In this document: piece after piece, positions 46,145-57,286 of the stretch | Numbering within the stretch: position 1 is the first letter of the stretch | Layout of the letters: the number at the start of each line of letters is the position of its first letter | Origin: Leptodactylus fallax | Taxonomy: Eukaryota; Chordata; Amphibia; Anura; Leptodactylidae | Direction: 5' to 3' | Length of the DNA: 64,000 nucleotides | NCBI GenBank assembly: GCA_947044405.1 | Contig: CAMRHE010000352.1 | Location: 868,001-932,000, forward strand | Made by a program: the position numbers and the translations under genes | The notes under the pieces: generated by a model | The model's database searches: none | Told to the model about the DNA's origin: nothing | Seen by the model: the letters and a program-made list of their open reading frames with translations, nothing else

Positions 46145-47689
46145 ATTTATTTGACTGTTCTACACCCTTTTGTTTGGCTGATCAACATTTTTCACTATTT
46201 TGGTATGACTTGCTACATAATAGTGACCCATTCATCCATAGTTGTGAATATCTGCATTCTTATTTGTATACACACTCCCTTCACCTTAGCTATGCTCATA
46301 GATCCTCATGGTAATTAGACTGGCTGCTAGTGGCCAGCCTGGTGCAGATGTGAACTCAGCCCAGTGGCATAAATACCAGGGTAGCAGCGGGAGCAGCTCC
46401 CACAGGGCCTGGGACATTAGGGGGCCCGGAGGGCCCCTGATGTTTGTTTTTTTTTTTTTTCATAGGCCGTTACCTGCTGGTGTAACCCCAGCAGGTAACG
46501 GGCCCTATTTACTTACTGATCCCTGCTCATGCTCACGGCCGCCTGCGCTTCCCATTCTGCGGAAGCGGAGGTGGCTGTGAGCAGGAGTGGGGATCGGTAA
46601 GTAAGGCCGCGTGCCAGCAAACCCCACAAACACTGCTATCATTATACTCTGCGGTCTTTTCAGACCCCAGTTTATAATGATCAGAGGCCCAGGGGAGGTG
46701 AGGGAACATACAAAAACACTGTTACTTACCTCTCCTGCGCTCCAGCAGGCTTCGGGCCTCCTTGGTGATGTCCAGGCCGACGTCATTATGGCTCACGTGA
46801 CGTCTGGTCCAACATTGAAGAAGAACGAAAATAGCGGGGGAGTACAGCGGAGCCAGGGAGAGGTAAGTACAGGGGCGCACCTCTAATGAGGCGAAGTGAG
46901 GCGGCTGCCTCAGGCGGCACTATCCGTCACTGTCTGGGGGGTGGCATTTTTACTATTTATTTACCGTAAACCAGCCCAGGACAGGCCACTTAAAAAAAAA
47001 AAAAAAAAAAAAAGTTGAGCGGGACCTGTCCTGGGCTGGTTTACCAGACGTCCGCATCTCAACGCAGGGGGCGATACATTTACGTCATCGCGCATCTTAC
47101 GCTGAGACGCAGATGTCGCGGACAAGAAGAGGAGGCAGCTCCATCAAGGGATCGCAGGTAGGTGAGGATAACTTTTTTTTATATATATATATAAATAGGC
47201 CGTTTCCTGCTGGAGTAACCCCGGCGGGTAACGGCCTATTTACTTATCGATCCCTGCGCCTGCTCGTAGCCGCCTCCACTTCCCCTTCTGCAATGGGACA
47301 CAGAAGGGGGAATCAGAAGCGGCTGTGAGCAGGAATCGGTAAGTGAGGCCAAATACTACTATTATTATCTTTTCAGACCCCGGAGTATAATAATCGGAGA
47401 TCCAGGGGAGGTGATAAACATAAAAACCAATGTTACTCACCTCTCCAGCAATCCGATGTTACTCCCAGCTGGCTTTGGCATTCTTTGGTGACATCCCAGG
47501 CGTCACGTGAGCCAGGCCGACGTCATTATGTGGTGACGTCGGTCTGTGCAATATTGAAGAGGGCCGAAAGCAGGGAGTGCACCAGAGCCCAGGTAAGTAG
47601 CACTGATTTTTATGTTTGTCACCACCTGGGTCTCCGATCATTATACTCTGGATTCTGAAAAGACCCCAGAGTATAATAATAGTTCATGG

Positions 47690-48215
47690 TAATGTGCAGG
47701 GGCCGCTGTGGGGCATAATACTGTGTGCAGGGGCCACTATAGGGCATAATACCGTGTGCAGGGGCCACTATGAGGCATAATACCACGTGCAGGGGGCCAC
47801 TATGGAGCATAATACAGTGTGCAGGGGCTGCTGTGGGGCATAATACCGTGTGCAGTGGCCGCTGTGGGGCATAATACCGTGTGCAGGGGCCACTGCGGGG
47901 CATAATACTGTGTGCAGGGGCCACTGTGGGGCATAATACTGTGTGCAGGGGCTGCTGCGGGGCATAATACCGTGTGCAGGGGCTGCTGTGGGGCATAATA
48001 CCGTGTGCAGGGGCCGCTGTGGGGCATAATACCGTGTGCAGGGGCCACTGTGGGGCATAATACCGTGTTCAGGGGCTGCTGTGGGGCATAATACCATGTG
48101 CAAGGGCCGTTGTGGGGCATAATACCGTGTGCAGGGGCCGCTGCCGGGCATAATACCATGTAATACTGTGTGCAGGGGCCAATGTGGGCCATAATACCGT
48201 GTAATACTGTATTAA
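47690..48215. repeat. 31-bp minisatellite array, about 17 units
   Basis: The unit is close to GTGCAGGGGCCGCTGTGGGGCATAATACTGT. Length variants are few. All three frames of one strand are open through most of the array because 31 is not a multiple of 3 and the unit lacks stops. Confidence 0.92.
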
Positions 48216-48464
48216 AAAAAAAACACCTACTCACCTGTCCCTTGTGCTCCGATGTCTCCTACCACGTTCTGGTTCTGCTGCTCTGGTGTTTTCTTCTGGC
48301 GGAAGTCCCCACCGCACATGACCACAGAGGTCGCTGACATGGGACATCACAGTGCAGTGGGGAAGAAAACACCGGAGCAGCAGGACTGGAACGCGCTGGA
48401 AGACACTGGAGCACCTTCCCCAGCCTCATATTAAAAAAGTGGTTATCCTGGACAACCCCTTTAA
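48216..48464. repeat. TTAA MITE, left end truncated
   Basis: The right end CCTGGACAACCCCTTTAA (TTAA 48461-48464) and a foldback interior (TCTGGCGGAAGTCCCCACCG) relate it to 32420-32867. The left side meets the minisatellite directly. Confidence 0.6.
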
Positions 48465-48482
48465 GGTGGCACTTGGGCTTTA

Positions 48483-48843
48483 TTAAAGGGGCTTTCCAGC
48501 TCATTTTTATTGATAATCTATCCTTAGGACAGATTATCAATAAGAGATCAATGGACCCCGCCGTTGATCAGCTGTATGAAGGGGCTATGGCGCCTGTTTA
48601 TATCACACGCTGTCTGTTTATAGTGACCGTGTGATGTAATTCCAACCTTGTCACATAGACGTGTATAGGGCGAGGCTGTAGTTACATTAGATGGCCGCTA
48701 TGAGATGAATGACACTGTGTAAACAGAGAAGCGGTCACGTCGCTTACACACGTACCACTGTTCATTTAAACAGCTGATCAGTGGGGGTCCAGGGTTTTTG
48801 AGCCCCACTGATTAGTTTGTTAATGACCTAGAAAACCTTTTAA
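48483..48843. mobile_element. TTAA MITE, second type
   Basis: TTAA (48483-48486) AAGGGGCTTTCCAGCTCATT and inverse ..AGAAAACCTTTTAA (TTAA 48840-48843). It begins with a 48505-48545 hairpin (TTGATAATC..GATTATCAA). Confidence 0.65.
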
Positions 48844-49011
48844 TTAGTTAACACATTAAAAGATTATTAATAAGGGGCACTATTTATACAGGGTACACAT
48901 GGACATTATTAATATAAAGATGCGCATGGGGGTATTATTCATTATGGGGGGGTTATATCATATATTTTATAATTGGGGTAGCAGCAGGATAGGGGCTTTG
49001 TGCAGGTGAGG

Positions 49012-49180
49012 ACAATGTGGGTCGGGTGCCTGGAAAAGTGAGGTGCCAAAGATGTCTGTGTTGCAAACTTTACAGAGACAAGTCACAGCTGGAAGAAGTG
49101 GTCATGGCGGTCCAAAAGGAAAAGAAGGGAAATGTGAAGGATTAGTCAGAGACATCACCTGTAAGTCACAAAATGTTACT
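49012..49180 (+). repeat. Dispersed repeat, inverse of 31500-31665
   Basis: Shares GTTGCAAACTTTACAGAGACAA and GGTCATGGCGGTCC with the inverse of the segment in the hAT-like element at 31344-34271. Confidence 0.75.
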
Positions 49181-49794
49181 GCCCTGTATTCACCTAAATG
49201 ATAAAGGATAAATACCTGATTGATGGGGGTCTGTCTGCTGAGACCCCCACTGAGCCTGAGAATTGGGTTTTTTCCCCCCACTAGGTTGGAATACAGCCTG
49301 GCCGCAGCCAGGCTGAATATAATTGTGTAGCTTGGTGGATGGAAGAACCTGTGTGGCTCTCATTCAACTCTGATGGGAGTGCCGAAGATACCCGAAGTCC
49401 AGTACTCAGCTATCTGCGGTGCTCTTATTATAGAGAATGGGGGCCATGTGGGCTCGTCCATCCACCAAGCAGAAGATGTGTGAAGTTACTTTCATTGTTA
49501 ATGCCGTGTTGTTGATTTCTGATACTGAAGTAATGCAGTAAGAAGAATTCTTAAAAACTGTTTTATAAGTTTGTGTATGTTTATTGTACGACAATAACAG
49601 CGTGTGACGCTGACAGCATTTAAACTCAATTTTATATTTTTTTTTGGGGGGGGGGCGGGGCGTCTTTCTATAGTCTGCCTCAGGCAGCAAAGAGGCTAGG
49701 TTCACCACTGGGTAAGTAACATTGTATTTTATGTTTGTATCCTCCCCTGGGACTCCGATCTTTTCAGACCCCAGAGTATAATAATTGTTCATGA

Positions 49795-49960
49795 GTGATC
49801 CACAATGGGGCATAATATTATGTGCAGGGGCCACTATGGAGCATAACAGTGTGTGCAGGGACCACTATGGGGCATAATAGTGTGTGCAGAGGCCACTATG
49901 GGGCATACTGTAAAAGTGTATGCAGGGGCCACTATGGGGAATAATAGTGTGTGCAGAAAT
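49795..49960. repeat. 31-bp minisatellite, about five units
   Basis: Units such as CATAATAGTGTGTGCAGAGGCCACTATGGGG. Same monomer family as 47690-48215 but in the outer hAT element. Confidence 0.85.
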
Positions 49961-50046
49961 GCGGGGAATGCAGTTTGTGCGGGGGGGGGCCCTCATGTCA
50001 AATATTCGCCTGGGGGCCCAGCCATTCCTAGTTACGCCACTTAGCC

Positions 50047-50609
50047 TTATATGTGGACCTCATACAAATGTGTAAAATGTGTTGCAGTTCAACCTATTGA
50101 TGTCATTTAGGATACAGATGTAGCAGAGCTTATTCCTACATGAAAACCTAATGATGTTTGGTGTGTGGTCGTAGCGATAGGCTAGGGGGTGGAGCTACAG
50201 ACCTGACATTATAGAGGCAGCCACTGTGATTGATGAGGTGTGTGGCTACAAAAGGGGAGGGGCCAGAGCTACAGACAAGGCATTGTGGAGGCGGCTACAG
50301 TGATAGGTTAGGGGCAGAGCTACAGGCAAAATGCCACTGCCTTTAAGAATCTGGGTCCCAAGGGGAGGGGGTGACAGCAGGCTTAGAGTAGGTCATGTGA
50401 TAAAGTGATATTCGTTTGCAGTCCTCAGGGCTTGCAGAGAGCCTATAAACGAAACGTCACTGATGTGGTCACGTGACCCGTCGGTATACCAGGAAAAGGG
50501 AGCATAAGTTTACCAACATGTGTATTAGTGAATGTTTTATATTGAGGAGTCCTGTTACTTAAGCAACATTTTTAGAAACCGGATAACCCCTTTAACATTA
50601 ACTCACTCT
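50047..50609. other. Unassigned repeat-like sequence
   Basis: GGGGCAGAGCTACAGGC-type motifs recur three times (50190-50320). A lone right end CGGATAACCCCTTTAA (about 50580-50595) suggests a truncated TTAA MITE. No coding sequence. Confidence 0.4.
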
Positions 50610-52106
50610 GTTTGCGCTATGTACAAGTGTCATTTATAAAGCTAGGCCACTTGGTTAAGAAACAACGAAACCTAAAGATGGATATTTCTTTAAGAAGGGA
50701 AGTCAACTTGGAAACCAAAAATAAAGCCAAACCCACTGCCCAAGAAGCTAAACTCTTTAGTCTAACGCCCCACATAGTGAAGCCAAAAAACAATGCGGAA
50801 AAAAATGTGGCGGAAATGCATTGTGTTTTTTTCACAGCTTTTTTGATTGCAATTTCGCAGAGTTTTCCTCTGTGGACTTTCTGGCCCCATTAAACCTAGA
50901 TGGAAAACACCAGAGTTTCCGCAGGTATAATTGACATACTGTAATTTTCAAAAACACTTGCGTCTTTGAAAAAGTATCTTTTCCACTGCAGATTTTTGTT
51001 CTGCAATGTGTGGATGGGATTAGCCAGAATCCCATTTACTTTGCAGTACTGTAAAATTCTGCATTTTCACAACATGGGGCTTCAGCCTTAGTGCCAGAAA
51101 ACAATTAAGACTTTGACTGCTGACCAGTTATGAAAAACCTGAAAAATATGAGGTCCATATATTATTCTTAAGCTTATTCTTAAGCTAACAGAGCTAATGC
51201 ACCAAAACTGCAACACAAAAGTGTAGGATTCTGTACCTTATAGAGGCCGGAACCAAAAATAAACTAATTAATCCCTTAGACATTGCAGAGCAATTCCAAC
51301 AGTTCTATTCTCATTGTAGAATTTAAAAGATAACCAATCTCCTCTGGAAAATATCCAAAGTTACCTACACCAATTGTACCTTCCTTCCTTACTGATATAG
51401 AAATGTCCAATATTATACAAACTCCCTCTAATGGGAAGTCCTCAGGTCCAGAAGGCCTTACGAATGATTATCTCGAAACACTTCAACCAATATTTCTACT
51501 TTACTTAAAGAGATTTCTCTCACAGTTCATGGAGACAGGTACATCCCCTAAAGAAAATCGATGTGCCCTGATTTTCACCGTACTGAAACTAGGTAAGCCA
51601 ACTGACTCTCCTCAAAACTTTCAACTCATTTCTCTCCTAAACACTGATCAAACTTTTTGATCAACTATCGATGAATAGATTGGCCCAAATTGTTTCTAGA
51701 TCGGTGGGTTCCGACCAGGTCAGATTTGTTCAATGCAGGCTGGCCTTTGAAAACTCAAGGAGAGTATTAAATCTCTTGTACTTTGTTGAACACCTAGATG
51801 ACTGCGGTTTTGCTGGTGCTCTCAGAAATGTTATCCCAAGACTTTATGATTACTAATGGTACCCGACAAGGGTATCCTTTATCCCCTCTTATCTTCATTT
51901 TATATATAGAGCCTTTGGGCACAGGCTAACTAGCTTATTAAAGGTATTACTGTTAGTGATAAAACTCACTCCATATCACTTTTCACTGATGACATAATCT
52001 CATCCCTATCCCAACCTCTCTCATCCTTACCAGTAGCTCTGGAACTAATTCAACAATTAAGCCAGCTATCAGTAGTTAAATACCCCAAAGTCTCAGATCT
52101 TATCCC
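50610..52106 (+). pseudogene. L1-like ORF2 relic: linker and reverse transcriptase
   Basis: FIKLGHLVKKQRNLK (50635), then MITE-C, then GKSSGPEGLTNDYLE (about 51425), [49 protein letters not shown] (about 51855) and the catalytic box FTDDIISSLSQP (about 51985) in place of YADD. Multiple frame changes. The relic is cut by a hAT-like element at 52107. Confidence 0.82.
50763..51092. mobile_element. MITE-C, reverse-oriented copy
   Basis: Left CTAACGCCCCACATAGTG, right ..CATGGGGCTTCAGCCTTAG. Inverse of 9709-10017 with shared TTTTTCACAG and GGGATTAGCCAGAATCCC motifs. It is inserted in the L1 relic. Confidence 0.65.
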
Positions 52107-53265
52107 CAGGGGTTTAACTAGCAAGAACTGGGCCCCATACCAAACTTTTGACTTGTGCCCCCCCCCCCCACGGCATAGCACCCTCTTTCCTGGCCCCCAC
52201 ACAGTATAACGTCCCATTTACACACACTATAATGTCCCAAAGTGTCCTCCAGACAGTATAATATCCCTAGTGGCCCCTTCACACAGTATAATGTCCCATA
52301 GCAGCCCCTACACACAGTATAATGTCTCATAGCGGCTCCTGCACACAGTATAATGTCATAGTGGTCCCTCTACAGCACAATGTCATATAGCGAACCCTCC
52401 ATACAGTATAACGTTCCATAGCAGCCCCTCCACACAGTATTATGTCCCATAGTAGCCACTCCACACAGTGTGATGTCTCATCGTGGCCCCTCCACACAGT
52501 GTTATGTCTCATCGTGACCCCTACGGTGTTCGTTGCAAATATTGCAAAAGTTTCGGGTTTGGCAGAAACCCGAAATTTTTTGGGTACACCACCCACGAAC
52601 TGACTGTAAGTAAGGCCGGGGGCCCACGGTAAGAGTATTTGTTGGGTGATCGCCAACAAATACTGCTATTATCATACTCTGTGGTCTCTTCAGACCCCAA
52701 AGTATATTGATCAGAGGGCTAGGGGAGGTGACAAAAAAAAAAAAAGTGTTAATCAGCTCTTTTGGGCTCCAGAGCGACTCCCTGTTGCTTTCAGCCCTCT
52801 TCAATGACGTGACAGATGTGGGTTACGTTGGCGTCATTATGTGCTGCGATGCTGGCCTGACCCACATAACATCTGTGATGTCACTACAGAGGCCCGAAGA
52901 CAGCAAGGAGTCGTGCTGGAGCCCAGGAGAGTTGAGTAACCTGGTTTTTGCGTTCGCTCACCTCCCCTGGGCTTCCGATCATTGTACTCTGTGGTCTGAA
53001 GAAACCCCAGAGTATAATAATAATGGTATTTGTTGGGGCTCGCCTAGCAAATACTCCTTCCGCGGGCCCGTAGCCTTACTTATCGATCATCGCTCCTGCT
53101 TATTACCACCTCCACTTCCCCTTCTGCCCTCCATATTATGCACTGGAGGGCAGAAGGGGAAGCGGAGATGGCCGTAAGCAGGAACAGGGAACAAAGTAAA
53201 TAGGGCCTATTAAAAAAAAAAAAAAGGAACAGAAGCCCACCGCTACGGCGGTACTTATACCACTG
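52107..53265. mobile_element. hAT-like element in the L1 relic
   Basis: Left CAGGGGTTTAACTAGCAAGA, right ..GGCGGTACTTATACCACTG, flanked by CTTATCCC (52099-52106) and CTTACCCC (53266-53273), an 8-bp duplication with one mismatch. It contains a 31-bp minisatellite and sequence related to the other hAT interiors (TTTGTTGGG..CAAATACT, CAGACCCCAAAGTATA). No transposase. Confidence 0.8.
52190..52520. repeat. 31-bp minisatellite, about ten units
   Basis: Units such as CACACAGTATAATGTCCCATAGCAGCCCCT, in the orientation of 37800-38335. Confidence 0.85.
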
Positions 53266-53438
53266 CTTACCCCTTAATTTAACCACTTAGAGTATACAAT
53301 TTATAAAACAATCCTTCCCATTTGATTTGCAACAGGAAGGGATCAACTACTTAGGATTTATATTTAAAATTATTATATTTGCTTATACTATCCTTTCTAG
53401 ATTTATTTGGACGGGATGTAAACAATGGATAGCACATA
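53266..53438 (+). pseudogene. L1-like ORF2 relic fragment
   Basis: GINYLGFIF and SRFIWTGCKQWI resemble the VQYLGIQ and SKYIWSGKRPRI blocks of the L1 at 57287-61043. It resumes at 55078 after the Tc1-A chimera. Confidence 0.75.
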
Positions 53439-53652
53439 CAGTGGGGAAAAAAGGATTTAGTCTGCCGCCAATTGTACAAGTTCTCCCACTTAAAAAGATG
53501 AGAGAGGCCTGTAATTGACATCATAGGTAGACCTCAACTATGAGAGACAAAATGAGAAAACAAACCCAGAGAATCCCATTGTCTGATTTTTAAAGAATTT
53601 ATTTGCAAATTATGGTGGAAAATAAGTATTTGGTGAATAACAAAAGTTCATC

Positions 53653-54663
53653 TCAATACTTTGTTATATATCCTTTGTTGGCAATGACAGAGGTCAAACG
53701 TGTTCTGTAAGTCTTCGCCAGGTTGGCACACACTGTTGCTGGTATGTTGGCCCATTCCTCCATGCAGATCTCCTCTAGAGCAGTGATGTTTTGGAGCTGT
53801 CGCTGGGCAACACGGACTTTCAACTCCCTCCAAAGGTTTTCTATGGGTTTGAGATCTGGAGACTGGCTAGGCCACTCCAGGACCATGCGAAGCCACTTCT
53901 TCGTTTCCCTTGCAGTGTGCTTGGGATCATTGTCTTGCTGAAAGACCCAGCCACGTTTCATCTTCAATGCCCTTGCTGATGGAAGGAGGTTTGCACTCAA
54001 AATCTCACAATACATGGCCCCATTCATTCTTTCTTGTACACGGATCAGTCGTCCTGGTCCCTTTGCAGAGAAACAGCCCCAAAGCATGATGTTGCCACCC
54101 CCATGCTTCACAGTAGGCATGGTGTTCTTTGGATGCAACTCAGCATTCACTCTCCTCCAAACACGACGAGTTGTGTTTCTACCAAACAGTTCTACTTTGG
54201 TTTCATCTGACCATATAACATTCTCCCAATACTCTTCTGGAACATCCAAATGCTCTCTAGCAAACTTCAGACGGGCCCGGATATGTACTGGCTTAAGCAG
54301 GGGGACATGTCTGGCACTGCAGGATCTGAGTCCCTGACGGCGTAGTGTGTTACTGACGGTAGCCTTTGTTACGTTAGTCCCAGCTTTCTGCAGGTCATTC
54401 ACTAGGTCCCCCCGTGTGATTCTGGGATTTTTGCTCACCGTTCTTGTGATCATTTTGACCCCATGGGGTGAGATCTTGCATGGAGCCCCTGATCGAGGGA
54501 GATTATCAGTGGTCTTGTATGTCTTCCATTTTCTAATTATTGCTCCCACAGTTGATTTCTTCACACCAAGCTTTTTGCCTATTGCAGATTCAGTCTTCCC
54601 ACCCTGGTGCAGGTCTACAATTTTGTTTCTGGTGTCCTTCCACAGTTCTTTGGTCTTCACCAT
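53653..54663 (-). CDS. Tc1-A transposase, uninterrupted 336-aa frame
   Basis: A DDE transposase that excises and reinserts the element at TA sites. It starts [14 protein letters not shown], as in the other Tc1-A copies. The N-terminal paired HTH region ([13 protein letters not shown], residues about 30-44) is followed by the core: [11 protein letters not shown] (first Asp, about residue 154), [23 protein letters not shown] (second Asp, about 246) and [11 protein letters not shown] (Glu, about 281; usual NPIE reads KPIE). It ends NKGYITKY. Compared with the copy at 17022-18045 it lacks about four residues before [11 protein letters not shown]. It is the most intact transposase gene in the window. 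Activity cannot be judged from sequence alone. Confidence 0.9.
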   Translation of the reverse strand: MVKTKELWKDTRNKIVDLHQGGKTESAIGKKLGVKKSTVGAIIRKWKTYKTTDNLPRSGAPCKISPHGVKMITRTVSKNPRITRGDLVNDLQKAGTNVTKATVSNTLRRQGLRSCSARHVPLLKPVHIRARLKFAREHLDVPEEYWENVIWSDETKVELFGRNTTRRVWRRVNAELHPKNTMPTVKHGGGNIMLWGCFSAKGPGRLIRVQERMNGAMYCEILSANLLPSARALKMKRGWVFQQDNDPKHTARETKKWLRMVLEWPSQSPDLKPIENLWRELKVRVAQRQLQNITALEEICMEEWANIPATVCANLAKTYRTRLTSVIANKGYITKY

Positions 54664-54706
54664 AGTGGAATTTGGAGTGTGACTGTTTGAGGTTGTGGAC
54701 AGGTGT

Positions 54707-54863
54707 TGCCCAGCGACAGCCCCAAAACATCACTGCTCTAGAGGAGATCTGCATGGAGGAATGGGCCAACATACCAGCAACAGTGTGTGCCAATCTTGTG
54801 AAGACTTACAGAAAACATTTGACCTCTGTCATTGTCAACAAAGTATATATAACAAAGTATTGA
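54707..54863 (+). pseudogene. Tc1-A transposase C-terminal fragment, second half of the chimera
   Basis: [20 protein letters not shown] then [21 protein letters not shown] to ITKY, about 50 codons, in the orientation opposite to 53653-54663. It lacks the promoter-proximal part and all catalytic residues. Confidence 0.9.
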
Positions 54864-55077
54864 GATGAACTTTTGTTATTGACCAAATACTTATTTCCCA
54901 GCATAATTTGCAAATAGATTCTTAAAAAATCAGACAATGTGATTTTCTGGATTTGTTTTCTCATTTTGTCTCTCATAGTTGAGCTCTACCTATGATGTCA
55001 ATTACAGGCCTCTCTCATCTTTTTAAGTGGGAGAACTTGCACAATTGGTGGCTGACTAAATACTTTTTTCCCCACTG

Positions 55078-55532
55078 TAGCATATTGACTAAAGATAGAG
55101 ATATCAGAGGCCTTGGAGTGCCTGATATTTATGGCTATAAAATAGCTACACAGGTATCCCAGATTACAACTGTTTTCACCCTAATAATCTGAGAGCTCTC
55201 TTAATTCTCTCTCTCCTGCCTATCAGACTCCCTGAGTGGCTTTCTCCCTTTACATAAACTGCTTTCTTTGTGGAAATATCTCCATAGCAATACAAATAAA
55301 CTCACTCCTTTAGAAAGGAGACACATCCCTCTGGAAATTTTAAGCCTAGCCATTCCAGCAATAAGCTTAGAAAACTGGATAAATAAGGGTATTACTAATA
55401 GCTCAGTATTTTCAGGAACAACAGATTAAAGAGTTTTGAGGAGCTGGTTGAGGAATGTATGTTCCCTCAAAGATTTTTATAAGCCCCTTCCAATAAAAAG
55501 ACATTTCCTACAAAATCATGTTAATTTACATA
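55078..55532 (+). pseudogene. L1-like ORF2 relic fragment
   Basis: DIRGLGVPDIYGYKIATQVSQ (55100-55170) corresponds to GGLGVPVVKNYYIASLVTQ of the L1 at 57287-61043. The remainder is degenerate. Confidence 0.8.
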
Positions 55533-55857
55533 CAGTGCTGGCCAAAAGTATTGGCACCCCTGCAATTCTGTCAGATAATACTCAATTTCTTCCAGAAAAT
55601 GATTGCAATCACAAATGCTTTGGTAATAATATCTTCATTTATTTTGTCTTCAATCTAAAACCACAAAAAGAATTGTCAAAAAGCCAAATTGGATATAATT
55701 CCACACCAAACATAAAAAAGGGGGTGGAAAAAAGTATTGGCACCCTTTGAAAAATCATGTGATGCTTCTCTAATTTGTGTAATTAACAGCACCTGTTACT
55801 TACCTGTGGCACATAACAGGTGGTGGCAATAACTAAATCACACTTGCAGCCAGTTGA

Positions 55858-56949
<1,092 letters not shown>

Positions 56950-57286
56950 GCTGAGGGTGCCAATACTTTTGTCCGGCCCATTTTTAGTTTCAATAATTTT
57001 TATTTGGTTTTCGCAATAAGTGTAAGAAACAATATTGACATACATTGCACTATACATTTTGTTTTGGATTCGTCCATGGTATATTCTTTGAATTGTACAT
57101 CAATGAGACAAAGATAAAGATTGTATAAATGTTAAACAATAACAATAACATGTAGGCACTTTGTTAAGGTTAGCGTGAGATACCTCAGAGACCTTCTTCC
57201 ATGTTTTCTACCCCTTCTCCATTCCCTCCATCTCCACACCCACTGCGATGTACAAGAGCGGATTCCGTATAACTCTGTGGTTCGCG

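Larger units (their letters stand above)
46870..49710. mobile_element. Inner hAT-like element with 8-bp duplication GGTAAGTA
   Basis: Left CAGGGGCGCACCTCTAATGA, right ..GGCTAGGTTCACCACTG, with exact 8-bp duplications GGTAAGTA at 46862-46869 and 49711-49718. It is inserted in the outer hAT element. It holds its own copy of the TAGGCCGTTTCCTGCTGG palindrome, a 31-bp minisatellite and two TTAA MITEs. No transposase. Confidence 0.88.
46362..50038. mobile_element. Outer hAT-like element, with another hAT nested inside
   Basis: Left TIR CAGTGGCATAAATACCAGGG; right end ..CCTAGTTACGCC with the last TIR bases apparently lost. The flanks ACTCAGCC (46354-46361) and ACTTAGCC (50039-50046) form an 8-bp duplication with one mismatch. 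It contains the palindrome GTTACCTGCTGG..CCAGCAGGTAAC near 46470-46500 and a 31-bp minisatellite (49795-49960). Non-autonomous. Confidence 0.7.
53439..55077. mobile_element. Tc1-A head-to-head chimera with a 3' end at both sides
   Basis: Flanked by TA (53437-53438 / 55078-55079). From 53439 to 54712 it is a minus-strand Tc1-A from its 3' TIR through the whole gene to the 5' leader. From 54704 on it is the last part of a plus-strand Tc1-A (equivalent to 17886-18260). The two meet at a shared TGTTGCCCA (54704-54712). Both outer ends are therefore 3' TIRs, which remain inverted repeats. Confidence 0.92.

Noticed and set aside
46858..46870. A genuine eya2 or downstream-gene splice donor (GAGAGGTAAGTAC)
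   Set aside because: It lies downstream of the eya2 polyadenylation signal inside hAT-like repeats, with no open exon beside it. Reported only as a recurrent motif.
47690..48215. CRISPR array
   Set aside because: Regularly spaced 31-bp units look superficially similar, but there are no unique spacers and no cas genes, and the DNA is clearly vertebrate.
47619..48234. Overlapping repetitive frames (GIMPHSGPCTRYYAP-like repeats) that could look like a repeat protein
   Set aside because: They are translations of a 31-bp minisatellite; every frame is open because the unit lacks stops. There is no start context and no conservation of a reading frame between units.
53653..54663. A domesticated host gene derived from a Tc1 transposase
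   Set aside because: It lies between TIRs and TA duplications with no introns or added domains, so it is simply a transposon copy.
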